Of a DNA stretch of 64,000 bases, positions 1 to 11,740 are shown piece after piece. The stretch lies in NCBI GenBank assembly GCA_022828595.1, contig JAKGHH010000002.1, forward strand, positions 82,738,076-82,802,075, in the 5' to 3' direction. Source of the DNA: Nelumbo lutea. Lineage: Eukaryota > Streptophyta > Magnoliopsida > Proteales > Nelumbonaceae. Positions within the stretch are counted from its first letter, which is position 1; each line of letters begins with the position of its first letter. The position numbers and the translations under genes were made by a program. The notes beneath the pieces were generated by a model. The model was not told the origin of the DNA. It saw only the letters and a program-made list of their open reading frames with translations, and did not search any database.

Positions 1-294
1 TATTCTTGATATCCTTGGACACTTCGATCTTATCGAATTGTCTCTGTATCAGATTGTTTAAGGATGCTATGATGTATTAGATTTCCTAGATGCCCTATCA
101 CCCGGATGTTCCAGTGCAAAGTTTTTGGCAACTGTGTCCAATTTCTCAGATGTCAAAACCAGTATAAGGTTATGAAACCAATTAGCATAATTAGGTCCCT
201 TAAGATTATTTTCATCCAACAATTTGGCGAATTGCCCGTTTTCCATTTCTGATAAAAGGCAACATAAATGAGTCCACGACCAAAATTGATTCAT
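1..294 (-). pseudogene. copia gag, N-terminal fragment (C1)
   Basis: Gag would form the virus-like particle in the cytoplasm. The frame opens at 294 with MNQFW and soon reaches the family signature LKGPNYANW, followed by a conserved block on LTSEKLD and a GDRAS motif; the same blocks occur in C7 and C8. After about base 85 the frame shifts, and the continuation to base 1 matches the gag of C8 (near 63060-63120) in another frame. The first methionine is shared with C8; a downstream methionine within SEMENG is an alternative start, and C7 could only use the equivalent of that one. It is the 5' end of a broken gag, not a host gene. Confidence 0.8.
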
Positions 295-2018
295 GTTAAT
301 TACATAGAAAGGTCTTTTGTCTATGTTCCATTTGCATTTCTTTATCTCTGGGATTTCCCTCTTTTCTCAGAGATGGAGACACGATAATGTCTTTGGAAAT
401 GTGGGAAATTACATAGGTGCATGGAGCCAACTGTTTCAGTTTGCAAAACTTCTCTACTTTTTGCAAATGATGTTATCCACTCATCAAATGAGTTTTCCCT
501 TTGGCCTTTACTAGACAATGTTCATTGCCATTTTAGGTTAAATCTTTATGTCTAGTAAGTGTTGACCAATTATATCATGGACCCCAAGGTACCATGAGAG
601 AATTTTCCATTTTAGAATAGGTCCCTCCCACATCGGTCTATGACGCCCATATCATCTTATGAAGCAATCCAACAAACAGTAAATGGATAGCCCAATTTTA
701 TGGTGCATTTCCTCATTGCCAATTCAGCCCATGTTCATGCTAATGACGGAAGGCCTTTAGATAATTCATCATATGAAATTCCCTATCACTTGCACTTATA
801 TTAACTGGAGGGAACTAATTGAAACGTCCCTAGATCTGATTTAGGTCAACCCAAAGTGGCTCCTACTGACTTTCATAAAGTCAGATTCAAATGGGCCCAA
901 AACGGGCTAGGGTTCTGCACGGTTCCTCTTGGGGAGGAAGCTGATCTGGGGCCCATTAAGATGGGTGATCTTCCAATGATTTTGATGGCACCATGGAAAT
1001 GACGTGCATTCAGGCATGGTGTTCGCAGAGAGCCACTAATGATTAAACATGGGCCAAGTACTTATGGCCCATGTACGAATCACATTCAACACATCACATA
1101 CATTCATAGGCATAAATTTATCCAATCAATTAAATAAACAATAAAACCCTAATTAATTAAAGTTAACACATTATCAGCCCATTAAGGCCCATGTATCATC
1201 ATATAATATCATCTAGGTATATGGGATAAATTGCAAAAAGCAGTTCGACCCATAGAGTTGTTATGTTAAAAATGGGTTGATGCTACTTTAACTTAGCAAA
1301 ACAGGGTTTTATAGCTGTGGGCCGAATTGCATTATGTAATGGACCATCAAACTCTTGGCCCATAACCGAATTTGGATCACTTAAAACGTGACCAATGGGT
1401 TTGGACCAAAATAGGTCAACTCGGCCTAGGGTTTGGAGTCCAAAACATGTTGCAATTTTCAAGGTTATGATATGAAATTAATTACAACCAAAATTGACAT
1501 TCAAGAACAGCAAAAAAACACAAGTAGGGCTGCAAGTGTGATGGTCTGAATCTGATCCAGGCAAACTGCAAACCTACAAGAAAAGGGTTAATCGTAGATT
1601 GCAGATTTCTTTTCTGTAGAATATTCTTCTCCTTCGTGCATTCCAAAAAATCTGCCATTGTAAAAAAATAGAAAAACCTAATTTTCTATTAATTAGATCA
1701 GATCAAATCCTATACATTTTGTCTAAAGATAAAAAAATATTTACAGATCAAAATTGAATAGAATAAAATGCAGGGTGCGCAAATCTTAGCGCCATAAAAG
1801 AATTCGATCTCCATCACACAAACAACCCAAAAATTCAAGAAATAATCATAGAACCCTTCTAAATCTATTGCAGAATAATAAAGAACTATTTTCAGATCAA
1901 ATGCCCAAATCTGAGAACCAAATTCTCAAAAAAAAATGCTAATTTGCGCAAATTAGGTAGAACAGTTTCTGCCGATTTGTGTTGCTTTGGATCTGATCTA
2001 AATTTGGTTCAAGTCTTG
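295..2018 (-). other. Untranslated leader of copia C1 (PBS to gag)
   Basis: About 1.7 kb separates the PBS from gag, with no convincing coding frame. The gag-proximal half (300-1400) matches the leaders of C7 (51283-52343), C5 (46457-46942) and C8 (63414-64000). The LTR-proximal half (about 1450-2018) is A-rich and has no counterpart elsewhere in the window. A perfect 8-bp hairpin lies at 866-884. Long leaders are usual in plant retrotransposons and normally hold packaging and dimerisation signals. Confidence 0.7.
866..884 (-). other. Conserved 8-bp leader hairpin (C1)
   Basis: CTGACTTT and AAAGTCAG form a perfect 8-bp stem around a 3-nt loop. The same stem with a different loop base is at 51697-51715 in C7. 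The C8 leader reaches it at the right window edge with one changed stem base. It lies in the transcribed leader, so it could fold in the genomic RNA. Confidence 0.7.
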
Positions 2019-2036
2019 AACCTGACTCTGATACTA
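2019..2036 (-). other. Primer-binding site resembling initiator tRNA-Met (C1)
   Basis: On the minus strand, one base after the LTR end, the sequence reads TAGTATCAGAGTCAGGTT. Plant copia PBSs complementary to initiator tRNA-Met usually start TGGTATCAGAGC, so this is a match with a few changes. It starts minus-strand DNA synthesis and fixes the 3' edge of the 5' LTR. Confidence 0.8.
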
Positions 2037-2037
2037 C

Positions 2038-3222
2038 TCAAGAGAAGGGAGATCCATCATATGGATAGCCGAACCATGCAGGGTGGTTGGGCGAAATTTC
2101 AAAAATTTCTTTTCTCCCTTCGAGGAATTGTATTCCTAGTTTTAGAAAATACTACATTTTTCAAGGATCATTCTTGAAACAAACCTGACCAGATCTAAAA
2201 CCAAAAGAATGGGAGAGCAATACCTGATATGGAATCCACACGTGTAGCTCCCAACGTAGGTGTTCACACCCAAAGAGGTTACCAAAACCCACTTCTACTG
2301 AAGATGGTGCAGCTTGAGATGAAGCTTGTTTAGCAATGTAGTCTTTTAGCATGAACTATAATCCTTCAGCAAGGATCAAGCAAGCGATGGTGAGCCCGAA
2401 GTAAATCTAATTTTTCTTGTAAAAATTAGAATCAATATCCAATGTTGATCAGTCCAAGAAACTGGAGATCGAATAGGGTAGGGCGGCAAAAACAGAGGGA
2501 GAGAACTAGGAGCAGAAAAAGGGTGAAACTGAAGCAATTCGTCCCCTCTATTTATAAGCCTTAAGTATCAGTTTCTCCTAATCCAATTAGTAATTTCCTA
2601 ATCCAAATCTTTATTTGGATCTGGACTCCTTAAGTGATAAGGCTTATCCCCTTATCTTATTTGTTGATCCAAACCCAGATCCATACCCATATTCGCCCCA
2701 TGTCATAAGATTGCTTAACATGTCATGTGACACCCTGATTAATCTAATTAATCTTGTGCCCTTGGCCCATTAAGTAATTGGGCTCACCTCCCCTTTTACT
2801 TGCTGGCTAACTTGGCTCTCTTTGTATGGCGTGGGACCCAAACATTGATCTTCACAAAAGCCATATGATTCAGCCTAGCCTTTGTTACAAGGCCTTACCG
2901 AATTTACTATTGAACATAGTGAACCACTGAGTCCATCAGTATGGGCTCTTAATGGGTCAAACATTTACATTAAATGGTCATTGAGTAAAATCCCTAAATG
3001 GTCTTACACTTAACCTCTCAGCCCATAATGATCAAACACTACCCGAAAGGTACAATGTTAAATTCTTTGCTCGGATGGATCCCGAGAATTAAAACCTTTT
3101 ACAAACCATTTCCATAAAACATAATATATATATATATATATGTTTTTTTTTTTTGCAAAACAAATCTTAAACATGGTTGAAATCGATTGCTAGCAGTTTT
3201 GGTTTCCATCAGAGAGAGCATA
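2038..3222 (-). repeat. 5' LTR of C1, truncated in U3
   Basis: Minus-strand LTR of the short, TATA-bearing subfamily. It aligns with S1 and S4 through U5, R, the TATA region and U3 as far as the (TA)n tract near 3124-3141. The match stops at about 3222, so the first several hundred bases of U3 (TGTTAGAYAG onward) are missing. The U5 end reads CTTCTCTTGA in place of the usual CCTTCA. Confidence 0.8.
2549..2556 (-). promoter_or_regulatory. Probable TATA box of the C1 LTR
   Basis: The minus strand carries TATAAATA in the same LTR position as in S1 (5276-5283) and S4 (36775-36782), about 0.5 kb from the U5 end. It is the likely core promoter for the element transcript; activity cannot be judged. 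Confidence 0.6.
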
Positions 3223-3944
3223 GTGATGAGACCAAAACGAACCTTAATTTTATCCCCTAATATTCACTCTTTTACATTTATTTATCACTTAAATGGACTC
3301 ATTACTCTTGTATTTCGATTCAGGGCAATAAAGAAGGCAATTGGAAGAAAACAGGGTAAATCGGATGATTTTGCACAGTTTCGGCGATAGTCAGTAATTT
3401 GGGCCTAACTCTCAATTCCGGACACCGAATTAGACAATTCAAGAAGCATTAGAAATATGAAAGGAAGGCCCACAACTTTTATGTTTTGGATTTTGATAGA
3501 TTCGGCACGCATCGAGTACGAAAACGAGCCCAAAGTCGGAGCAAGTTCGTAGCCAGGCCCATTTCACAACTTAAGCCCAACTCGTAGAAGTACCTTGAAG
3601 CAGCCCAAATCGAATTCAAGAGTTAAGAGTCTGAATTTCGAATGTAATATCCAAGGATGCTAAAATCAGATCTGCAAACTTACCTATTGAGAACAACCAC
3701 TTTTGGATCTGAGTTCAGATTTGAAATTACAGTAGCCACTGATACTAAAATCAATGGTCATTGTGAATTTTTATAGCAGCTAAAATCAAATACACAACTA
3801 TTTATTCAATCATATATAGCAACTACTTGATGCTAGGACAGTGGATATGAAAAAAAAATGCTGCACTCAAGGATACATCAATTAGGTCTGGGATCAGATC
3901 TGATTTGAATTAGGGCTAATATCAGATCTGATCTGAAAAATATA
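3223..3944. other. Unclassified 0.7 kb between C1 LTR and T1
   Basis: No coding frame of note and no repeat shared with the rest of the window. On the minus strand, 3310-3660 reads like the non-coding or LTR part of another retrotransposon. 3660-3944 is AT-rich with several copies of the hexamer AGATCT. It could be the 3' part of T1 or a separate fragment. Confidence 0.4.
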
Positions 3945-4139
3945 TTAAGAGGACCTAAAATAAACTGAAACAAGTCCTAAGTTAGACTTGTTCTTGTCTT
4001 GGTGTATCCCTGTATGGTCCACTCTGTTCCCACAAAATTTCATGATTGCACTCCAAATGCACACTTCAATGGATTGAGCCTCAAATTGAAAGCTCTGCAC
4101 TGACTGGACACTTTGCTCAACACATCGGGATGGTCTTCC
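3945..4139 (-). pseudogene. T1 reverse transcriptase, C-terminal palm fragment
   Basis: The minus strand encodes a degenerate copy of the gypsy RT block that follows the YVDD motif: a DHPDVLSKV-like helix, then an asparagine/proline/lysine/cysteine segment leading to a G-x-x-V turn. It is the direct continuation of the RT at 5835-6200, from which S1 separates it. Removing S1 and one TSD copy lines the two halves up. Several substitutions and at least one shift make it non-functional. The match ends at about 3945 with no RNase H. Confidence 0.65.
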
Positions 4140-5829
4140 TGCTAGACAGTGTATGCCCTTAGCTCCAATCAGCATGATGTACATTATGACATTTATTGTA
4201 AATGAATAAAGTACATATTTGATTCATGTTATTGTGGCGTGTTTCTGTGTAATACCCTTAAACTGGACACATATGAGACTCGTGTTAGTTTAGAATATTC
4301 ACAGCCGTTGGATAGATCTGGGGAGATTTATCCCAACAAGGCTGACATTGGTGTACTACCAAGTTGGATGGGGTGGCTTGTCTCAGTTGCCAGGGTGAGA
4401 CCTGAGGTACATGTAGTGTGGGTTTTCTTGAAACCCTGAACTGGACCAAAATTCCAGTATTGCCCTGGACATTGGAGATAGGTGAGCAAAACTGGAATGT
4501 CACACCCGACCCCTAGACTCGATTATGATACTGCTCTAGGAGTCAGATTGGGCTGTCTTTGATATGCCAATCAGTGAGATCCTTTGAGGGGGTCAAAACC
4601 TGGGTATGTTGGGACAGTCTGAGAATTCATCTGAGTGGGTGATCATAGTGACAGGATTAGCCCCTTTATTGGACAAAGTGAATGATCAGGAAAATGCACT
4701 CTCTCTGATGGAAACCTAAATTGTCGGTAGTGGATTTCAAATGTATTTGAAATCTGTTTTTGCAAAATATTTATATATATATATATATATATATATTATG
4801 GTTTCAAAATGTTTGCCAAATGGTGATGGACTCAAGGGTTCACTGTGTTCAGCAGTGAATTCGGCTAGGCCTTGGAACAGAGGCTAGGCTGAACCCATGT
4901 GGCTGATGTGTAGATCAATGTTAGGGTCCTAGGCCATACAAAGAGAACTAAGCTAGCCAGCATTAAAATGAAGTGAGCCTAAAAGCTTAATGGGCCTAAA
5001 AGCCCATTTCAAACTGGGTTAATTGGATTAATTAAGTAGGGGCGGATTTGGGTTTGAATCAGCAGATAAGGATAAGAGGATAAGTTTTATCCACTTAAAG
5101 AGTCTAGGTCTAAATAAAGATTTGGATCAGGAAACTCCTAATTTGATTAGGAATAAACTAATATTTAATTACTGATAAGATAAGGGATTATCCTTATTAC
5201 TTATAGACTTTAGATCCAAATAAAGATTTTGATCAAAAGACTCCTAATTAGATTAGGAGGTTGTCTCTTTAAGGTTATAAATAGGGAGCAGGGCGAACAT
5301 GGAAAAGACACCAAACACAACACAGAGAGAAGACAACTCAGTTAGATTGATGTTGCCTTCAGTCCTTTTCTTCCTGCTCTTGCCATCCTACCCTATTCGA
5401 TTTCCAATTCTTGGATCTGATCAAGATTTGATCTTGATATTGTTTCTTATTAGAAGAATCAATTTTGAAGCTGTGCTCACTACTCCATTCGATTCTTGCT
5501 GAAGAATCACAAGTTCTTGGTGAAGAACTACCTACTGATCCTAACTCATCCTAAGTTGTGTTATCTTCAGTGGAGAGAGGATTTGGCATACTCTTTGGGT
5601 GTGAACACTTACGTTGGGAGGAGTTTTCTACGTGGATTCTGTATCAGGTATATCCCTCCCTAATCTTGGTTTTAGATTTGGTCCAGTTTGGTTACAAGAA
5701 CGAAACTTGAAAATGCAGTTTTTTAAATTGGGAATAGGATTCCCGGATGGGAGTAAAGAAATATTTGAAATTTCGCCCAACCTTCCTATAGGGTTCAACC
5801 ATCAATATGATGGATCTCCTATTCCTTCA
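4140..5829 (+). repeat. Copia solo LTR S1, TSD CTTCC
   Basis: A 1690-bp plus-strand copia LTR of the short subfamily, starting TGCTAGACAG (usual TGTTAGACAG) and ending ATTCCTTCA. It is flanked by a perfect 5-bp TSD, CTTCC, at 4135-4139 and 5830-5834, with T1 RT on both sides. No internal sequence remains, so it is a solo LTR left by LTR-LTR recombination. It lacks a segment of about 250 bp just after the (TA)n tract that is present in S4 and S6. Confidence 0.92.
5276..5283 (+). promoter_or_regulatory. Probable TATA box of S1
   Basis: TATAAATA about 550 bp before the LTR end, at the position shared with S4 and C1. Likely marks the U3/R border region. Confidence 0.6.
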
Positions 5830-5834
5830 CTTCC

Positions 5835-6200
5835 TGCCTCTTTACTTTGACCACTATATCATCCACATAGAACTCAATTTCCTTATGTAACATGTTATGG
5901 AAGACACTTGTCATGGCCCTTTGATACGTGGCCCCGGTGTTCTTTAAACCAAAGGGCATCATCTTGTAGGGGAAGTTCTCTATTGGTGTCCTAAAGGCTG
6001 TGTGAGGTGCATCTGTAGCATCTAAGAAGGAGAAGAGTTGGTTCCCTGTCATTGAGTCTATCAAAACCTCCATGTTCGTCAAGGGAAATTCATCCTTAGG
6101 GCAGGCTTTGTTTTGGCCCCTAAAATTGACACAACACTTGTAATAAGGTTGGGATGTGTTAGTTTCCAATGAGGCACTAGGATTAGGTAACTAAGATAGA
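5835..6200 (-). pseudogene. T1 reverse transcriptase, fingers and palm
   Basis: The minus-strand frame (6169-5819) shows VNFRGQNKACPKDEFPL, a DSMTGNQLFSFLDA block, MPFGLKNTGATYQRAM and the catalytic box YVDD, all in gypsy RT order. About 10 residues after FLDA are missing (the YSGYNQI motif), removing a conserved part of the palm. The YVDD aspartates are intact. The frame continues past 5829 into the S1 LTR by chance; the real continuation is at 4139-3945. Confidence 0.85.
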
Positions 6201-7334
6201 AGTACTAACCTGAGCTGCCCGTTCTTCTTCTTTACTAGCACTATATTGGCTAGTTGCTGAGAGTGTGCTATGGGTTTGATGAATCCCACTTTCAATAGTC
6301 GCTCAACTTCCTCTTTAATCTTCATGGCTATTTTTGGTTTAAAGATCCTCTTTAATATTCAAGGCCTGGCATCTATGGATTTGGACTCTTTTAACAAGTT
6401 TTAGTGTTTTGCGATAAAGAAAGGTCCTTTCCCTTCAACAGTGCGATAAGCTTTTCCCTATCTTCCAGTCCTAACCTGGCCGTATGTATAGCGGTTTCTT
6501 CTCTATTCCTTCCACTTCTAGGTTTATCTCCTGTAAGGGTTCTTCCATTGTGTCGATGGAATCCATCATGCACTCAGGAGGTGCTTGAACTTCATCACAA
6601 TATTCTAAGGTTTCCCTTTTCAACTCCTGTCATTGTAAGCATCACTCAAAGTCTTTTTGTGTGTTATTAATCATGATGCCTATACATTTTATTGGCGTAC
6701 CTCTGATGCTTGCAATTCATGTTCGGGTTGCAGTCTATAATTCAATGATGAAATTACAACATACCATTTTGCAAAAATTGTCCAATGAAATAGTTTTGGT
6801 TGAATCATTACTTAGAGTCTTGTTAGAGGGAGAATTGTGATGCTGCAAAGTAAATGATAATTTCATAACGACATTGGAAACAATTTCATAATGACATTTT
6901 GCAACTAACTAAACATACTTTGGAATGCTGCAAAGTAAATGATAACTTAAACACGAAGAACCACACACATTCATACCTCGGGAATGGCCTTCTTAGTTAC
7001 CAGTGGCTCCTCACCTTCATAGTCTGTGACAATGGTGTAATAGCTTTTTCCGTCATCGCCGGTTACCCACACACATCTAGTTCTCTTTTTCTTTTCTACT
7101 ATTGCTAGAGGTTTACTCTCTGTGAGGTCTGGTTTGCTACAACCCCTATACCTTGGCTATCTGCATTCCCCCTTCGTTTGCCAGTTCTGTATAATAAATC
7201 ACATCTTATAGGTGAGTCTCAGACATATCGAAAGGGACTTTGGTAGTCGGAATTCTGATCATACGCCCCTTGTGCTTGTCTTTTATACACTGGTGATACG
7301 TTGACAAGACCAGGGTTATGCCGTGTATTAGAGG
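6201..7334 (-). pseudogene. T1 protease-RT linker region, broken
   Basis: This lies between protease and RT on the minus strand. A readable block at 6573-6391 contains ARLGLEDREKLIALLK, typical of the segment upstream of Tat-type RT domains. The fingers start nearer 6200, in a different frame. Between 6600 and 7334 only short broken frames remain. Near 6840-6940 there is a short direct repeat (CTGCAAAGTAAATGATAA occurs twice, about 90 bp apart). Confidence 0.55.
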
Positions 7335-7843
7335 TCAACCCAAGAGGACATGGTAGCTAGTCCTTCCCGAGATAACCTGGAACTCATATGTGATGGATAA
7401 TGGCCCAATCACTACCCGCAATTCAATGGATCCTTCCGTGATAGACATGTTTCCATTGAAATCCGTTACCTCCATCAGCAAGCCTCTAATGTTTTTTCTC
7501 TGTATGCTCATCAGCTTCAACATGTGGATAGAGATCTAATTAATGGAACTCCCAAGATTGATCATTAACCTTTTCATTTCAAAGCCCCCCACTCTTACTG
7601 AAACATACAAGGGCCAATTGTGGTGGGGGTCAACAACCAACATGTCTTCCGGTTTAAACTCCACACTAGTGCGATCAGGCCAATAAGGTTCTAATGGCCT
7701 CCTTAAGGCTTCTGCAAGTGCTGTGATAGCCATCTTCCTCATCGATGTGCTTGCCCCTCCTTACTGAAGAATTCTTGGAGCTCCTGGCTTTGTTCAAGTC
7801 TCTCTATTAGTGTGTCAAACTGATATTGGCTTGATGCCCCTAT
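7335..7843 (-). pseudogene. T1 aspartic protease region
   Basis: The protease would cut the Gag-Pol polyprotein. The upstream frame (7742-7536) ends in MKRLMINLGSSIN, matching the active-site loop where plant gypsy proteases have D-x-G-S-S-x-N; the catalytic aspartate reads as asparagine here. After a frame break, 7523-7335 carries ELRVVIGPLS and SYHVLLG, the second half of the fold. S2 truncates the upstream side at 7843, between protease and gag. Confidence 0.7.
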
Positions 7844-10800
7844 TGTTAGACAGTTTTGTATGCCCTTAGCTTCAATCTGGTTTGATGTACTTTTGACATT
7901 TAGTGTAAATAAATAAAGTGCATGTTTGATTCATTTTGTTTGGTATAATTCTGTGTATGACCCTAAAACTGGACACTTATAGAGACTCGTGTTGGTTTTA
8001 AATGTTCTCAGCCATTTGATAAGTCTGGGGAGATTTATCCTGCCAAGGCTAATACTGGTGTGCCGCCAAGTGTTGGGATGGCTTGCCTCGGCCACTAGGG
8101 TAAGACCCAAGGCACATGCAGTATGGGATTACTTAAATCCTTGAACCGGACCAGATTTCCAGTATTGCCCTGGACCTTGGAGACAGATGGGCAAAACTGA
8201 AAAGTTACACTTGACCCCTGGACTCGATTATGACACTTTACTAAGTGTCGGATCAGGCTGTCTTTGATATGTCAATCAGTGAGATTCTTAGCGGGGGTCA
8301 AAACCTGGGCATGTTGGGGCAGTCTGAGAATTTATCTGAGTGGGTAATCATAGTGACAAGATCAGCCCCTTTGTCGGATAAAGGTAATGGTCGGGAATGC
8401 ACTCTCTCTGATGGAAACCAAACTGCCGGCAGTTGATTTCAATCGTTGGAATTTTGTTTTGCAAAATTTATTTATGATATATATATATATGTACGGTTTC
8501 AAAGTGTTTGCAAATGGTTTTAATTCCCGAGATCCATGTGAGTAGAGAGTGCGACACTGTTCCTTGTATTCGAGGGAGAGGTCCTCTCTTGTGGGGCAGT
8601 GCTTGATCATTAAGGGCTGAGAGGTTAAGTGTAAGACCATTTAGGATAGTACCTGATGGGCTAATCTTGCACCTGCCCACAGTCCCAGGGTTTTTATAAG
8701 ATGGCTTGTGAAAGAATGGTAGGATCCATCTAATGGATGCCAAGAAGGGTGTGGAATGGAGGGCAAATTTCAAAAAAAATTTCCTACCTTCTTCCAACTG
8801 GGAATCATATTCCCTAAATTTAGAATACATTATTTAAGGATCCAACTTGAACCATAAACAAATCAGATCTGAACCTAAAGGAAACAGGAAGGATTATACC
8901 TGATCCGGAGAAATAATATCTCCCAAAGTTTGTGTTCACGCCCAAAGAAGTAACCAAGATCCGCTCCTGCTGAAGATGACACAACTGTGGATGGAACGGA
9001 ACCAGCAGGGTGCGTCCTACATACTGGATTCTTCACAAGAACCCTCTGGAAACCTTGAACACCGAATCCTTTTGTCTATTTTGCAAGACTATTGTCAAGA
9101 ACTGCTTTCTTGACTTCCTGTTGCTGCAAAGATCCAATCTTTCAACAGGTAGTGGTGGCGGCTGAAGGAGGAGAAGTCCAGGGACGAAGAGGGCAGAACT
9201 GTCTCTTCTCTCTGGAGTCTGTGAGAGATCAAATCTCATATTGTAGGATGTGTTTCTTGCTTCCTCAAACCCCTTAGTTCGAAATCTGATGTTTCTGCTA
9301 GGGTTTTCTCTTATTTCTTCTTGATTAAGAAACTTCCCAATATTTTGAGAGTTATCCCAATCCAAATCAGTATTTGGATAGAGGTTAATCTTAATCCTAT
9401 CGGCAGATTAAGTTAGTTAACTCCTGATCTTATCAGGAGGTTACCAGATTCAAATCTAATTTGAATTTGGTCTCTTAGAGTGGATAAGGTCAAAGACCCA
9501 ATCCTTTTACTAACACTAATATCAGATTCGCCCTATGAACTGGTGATCATATAAGCCCAGTTCGAAATGGGCTTTTGGCCCATTAAGTGTTCAGTGTTTA
9601 ACTAGTTTCCAACCTGCTGCCCAGTTGGATTTCTTTGTATGGCGTGGGACCCAAGCCTTGATCTACACACCAGCCACATGGGTTTGGCCCAGCCGAATTC
9701 ACTGAAAGACTCAGTGACCACCTTGAGCCCATCACATGGACCCTATGGGCCCAACACTTACATTAAGTCGTCCCTGGGCTAAGCCATCTTATAAAAACCC
9801 TGGGACTGTGGGCAGGTGCAAGATTAGCCCATAAGGTATTATCCTAAATGGTCTTACACTTAATCTCTCAGCCCTTAATGATCAAGCACTGCCCAACAAG
9901 AGAAGACCTCTCTCTCGGCTGCAAGGGACAGTGCCGCACTCTCTACTCACATGGATCTTGGGAATTAAAACCTTTTACAAATCTTTTGAAACCGTATATA
10001 TATATATATATATATATCTTATTTTGCAAAACAAAATTCCAACGATTGAAATCAATTGCCGGTAGTTTGGTTTCCATCAGAGAGAGTGCATTCCCGATCA
10101 TTACCATTGTCCGACAAAGGGGCTGATCCTGTCACTATGACCACTCACTCAGATGAATTCTCAGATTGCCCCAACATGTCCAGGTTTTGACCCCCACTTA
10201 GGATCTCACTGATTGACACATCAAAGACAGCCTGATCCGACACCTAGTGATGTTTCATAATCGAGTCTAGGGGTCAGGTGTAATTTTCCAGTTTTTGCCC
10301 ATCTGTCTCCAAGGTCTAGGGCAATACTGGAAATCTGGTCCGGTTCAAGGGTTCAAGCAATCCCATACTGCATGTGCCTTGGGTTTTACCCTGATGGCCG
10401 AAACAAGCCATCCCAACACTTGGTGGCACATCAGTATCAGCTTTGGCAAGATAAATCTCCCCAGACTTATCCAATGGCTGTGAACATTTAAAACTAACAC
10501 AAGTTTCTATAAGTGTCCTGTTTTAGGGTATTACACAGAATCACACCAAACAACATGAATCAAACATGCACTTTAATTTATTTCCACTAAATAACAAAAG
10601 TACATCATATCCGATTGAAGCTAAGGGCATACAAGACTGTCTAACAGCTTGGCCCAGGGACCACTTAATGTAAGTGTTGGGCCCATAGAGTCCATGTGAT
10701 GGGCTCAGGGGTTCACTGATCTCTTTCAGTAAATTCGGCTGGGCCTTGTAATAAAGGCTGGGCCGAACCCATGTGGCTAGTGTGTAGATCAATGCTTGGG

Positions 10801-11735
10801 TCCCACACCATACAAAGAAGCCCAACTGGGCAACAGATTGGAAACTAGTTAAGCACTGAATATTTAATGGGCCAAAAGCCCATTTCGAGTTGGGCCGATA
10901 TGATCACCCATCTATGGGGTGGATCTGAGATTAATGTTAGCAAAAGAATTGGGCCTTTAACCTTATCTACTTTGGGAGACCAAATTCGAATAAGATTTGA
11001 ATCTGGTAAACTCCTGATAAGATTAAGAGTAAACTAATTTAATCTACAGATAGGATTAAGATCGTCCCTTATCAAAATACTGATTTGGATTGGGTAACTC
11101 CAAATTAGGAGGTTTCTTAATCTAGAAGAAAAGAGAAGAAACCCTAAGAAGAGAAATATATCAGATTTTGAACCAAGGGTTGTAGGCAAGAAAGCATTTT
11201 GCGAATTGGGATTAGATCTCATTCACACTCCAGAGAGAAGAGAAGTAATTCAGCCATCTTCGTCCCAGGAGTTCTCCTCCAGTCACCGCCATTCCTTCTG
11301 GCAAGATTTGATCTTTATAAAAGAAAGAAATCAAGACATCAAATCTTGACATCAGTTTTGCAGAAAAACCTGAAAAAGATTTAGTGTTCAGAGTTTCCAG
11401 AGGATTCTTGCGAAGGATCCAGTGTGTAGGATGCACTCTACTGGTTCCGTTCCACATATAGCTATGTCATCTTCAGCAGGAGCGGATCTTGGTGTCTTCT
11501 TTGGGCATGAACCCCAACTTTGGGAGATACTGCTTCTCTGGATCATGTATAATTCCTTTATTTTCTTTTTGGTTTAGATCTGGTTCGATTATTGTTCAAG
11601 TAGGATCGTTGAATATTGTATTCTATTTTAGGGAATACGATTCCCAGTTGGAAGAAGGTAGGAAAATTTTTGAAATTCGCCCACCCATTCCACAACCTTT
11701 TTGGCGTCCATTAGATGGATCCTACCATTCTTTCA
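7844..11735 (+). repeat. Copia solo LTR S2, itself interrupted by S3
   Basis: A plus-strand LTR of the long subfamily, from TGTTAGACAG at 7844 to CATTCTTTCA at 11735. Without S3 and its extra TSD it is about 1.95 kb. TSD copies are CCTAT (7839-7843) and CCTAC (11736-11740), one mismatch. T1 protease lies to the left and T1 gag to the right. It contains the family's (TA)n tract near 8478. No TATA box is evident at the position used by S1. Confidence 0.9.
8709..10646 (-). repeat. Copia solo LTR S3 nested in S2, TSD GCTTG
   Basis: A 1938-bp minus-strand LTR, starting TGAAAGAATG and ending GTCTAACA on the plus strand. It has a perfect TSD, GCTTG, at 8704-8708 and 10647-10651. The flanks join to give the uninterrupted S2 text, as in S6. 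The (TA)n tract is near 9990-10016. It is the youngest layer of a three-level nest: T1, then S2, then S3. Confidence 0.95.
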
Positions 11736-11740
11736 CCTAC

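Larger units (their letters stand above)
1..3222 (-). mobile_element. Ty1/copia element C1, 5' portion (minus strand, runs off the window)
   Basis: Read on the minus strand, this is the 5' end of a copia element: truncated 5' LTR (3222-2038), a PBS resembling initiator-tRNA-Met (about 2036-2019), a leader of about 1.7 kb, then the start of gag (294-1), which leaves the window. Protease, integrase and RT would lie beyond base 1. Gag and leader match C7 (plus, 51283-53149) and C8 (minus, 62701-64000), so all three belong to one family. The LTR lacks the outer part of U3, cut at about 3222. Confidence 0.85.

Noticed and set aside
2019..2036. A tRNA gene
   Set aside because: Only a short tRNA-complementary PBS; no cloverleaf around it.
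5835..7742. Plus-strand ORFs at 6404-6670 and 6899-7108 as small genes
   Set aside because: They overlap T1 RT linker and non-coding remains and show no conserved motif.
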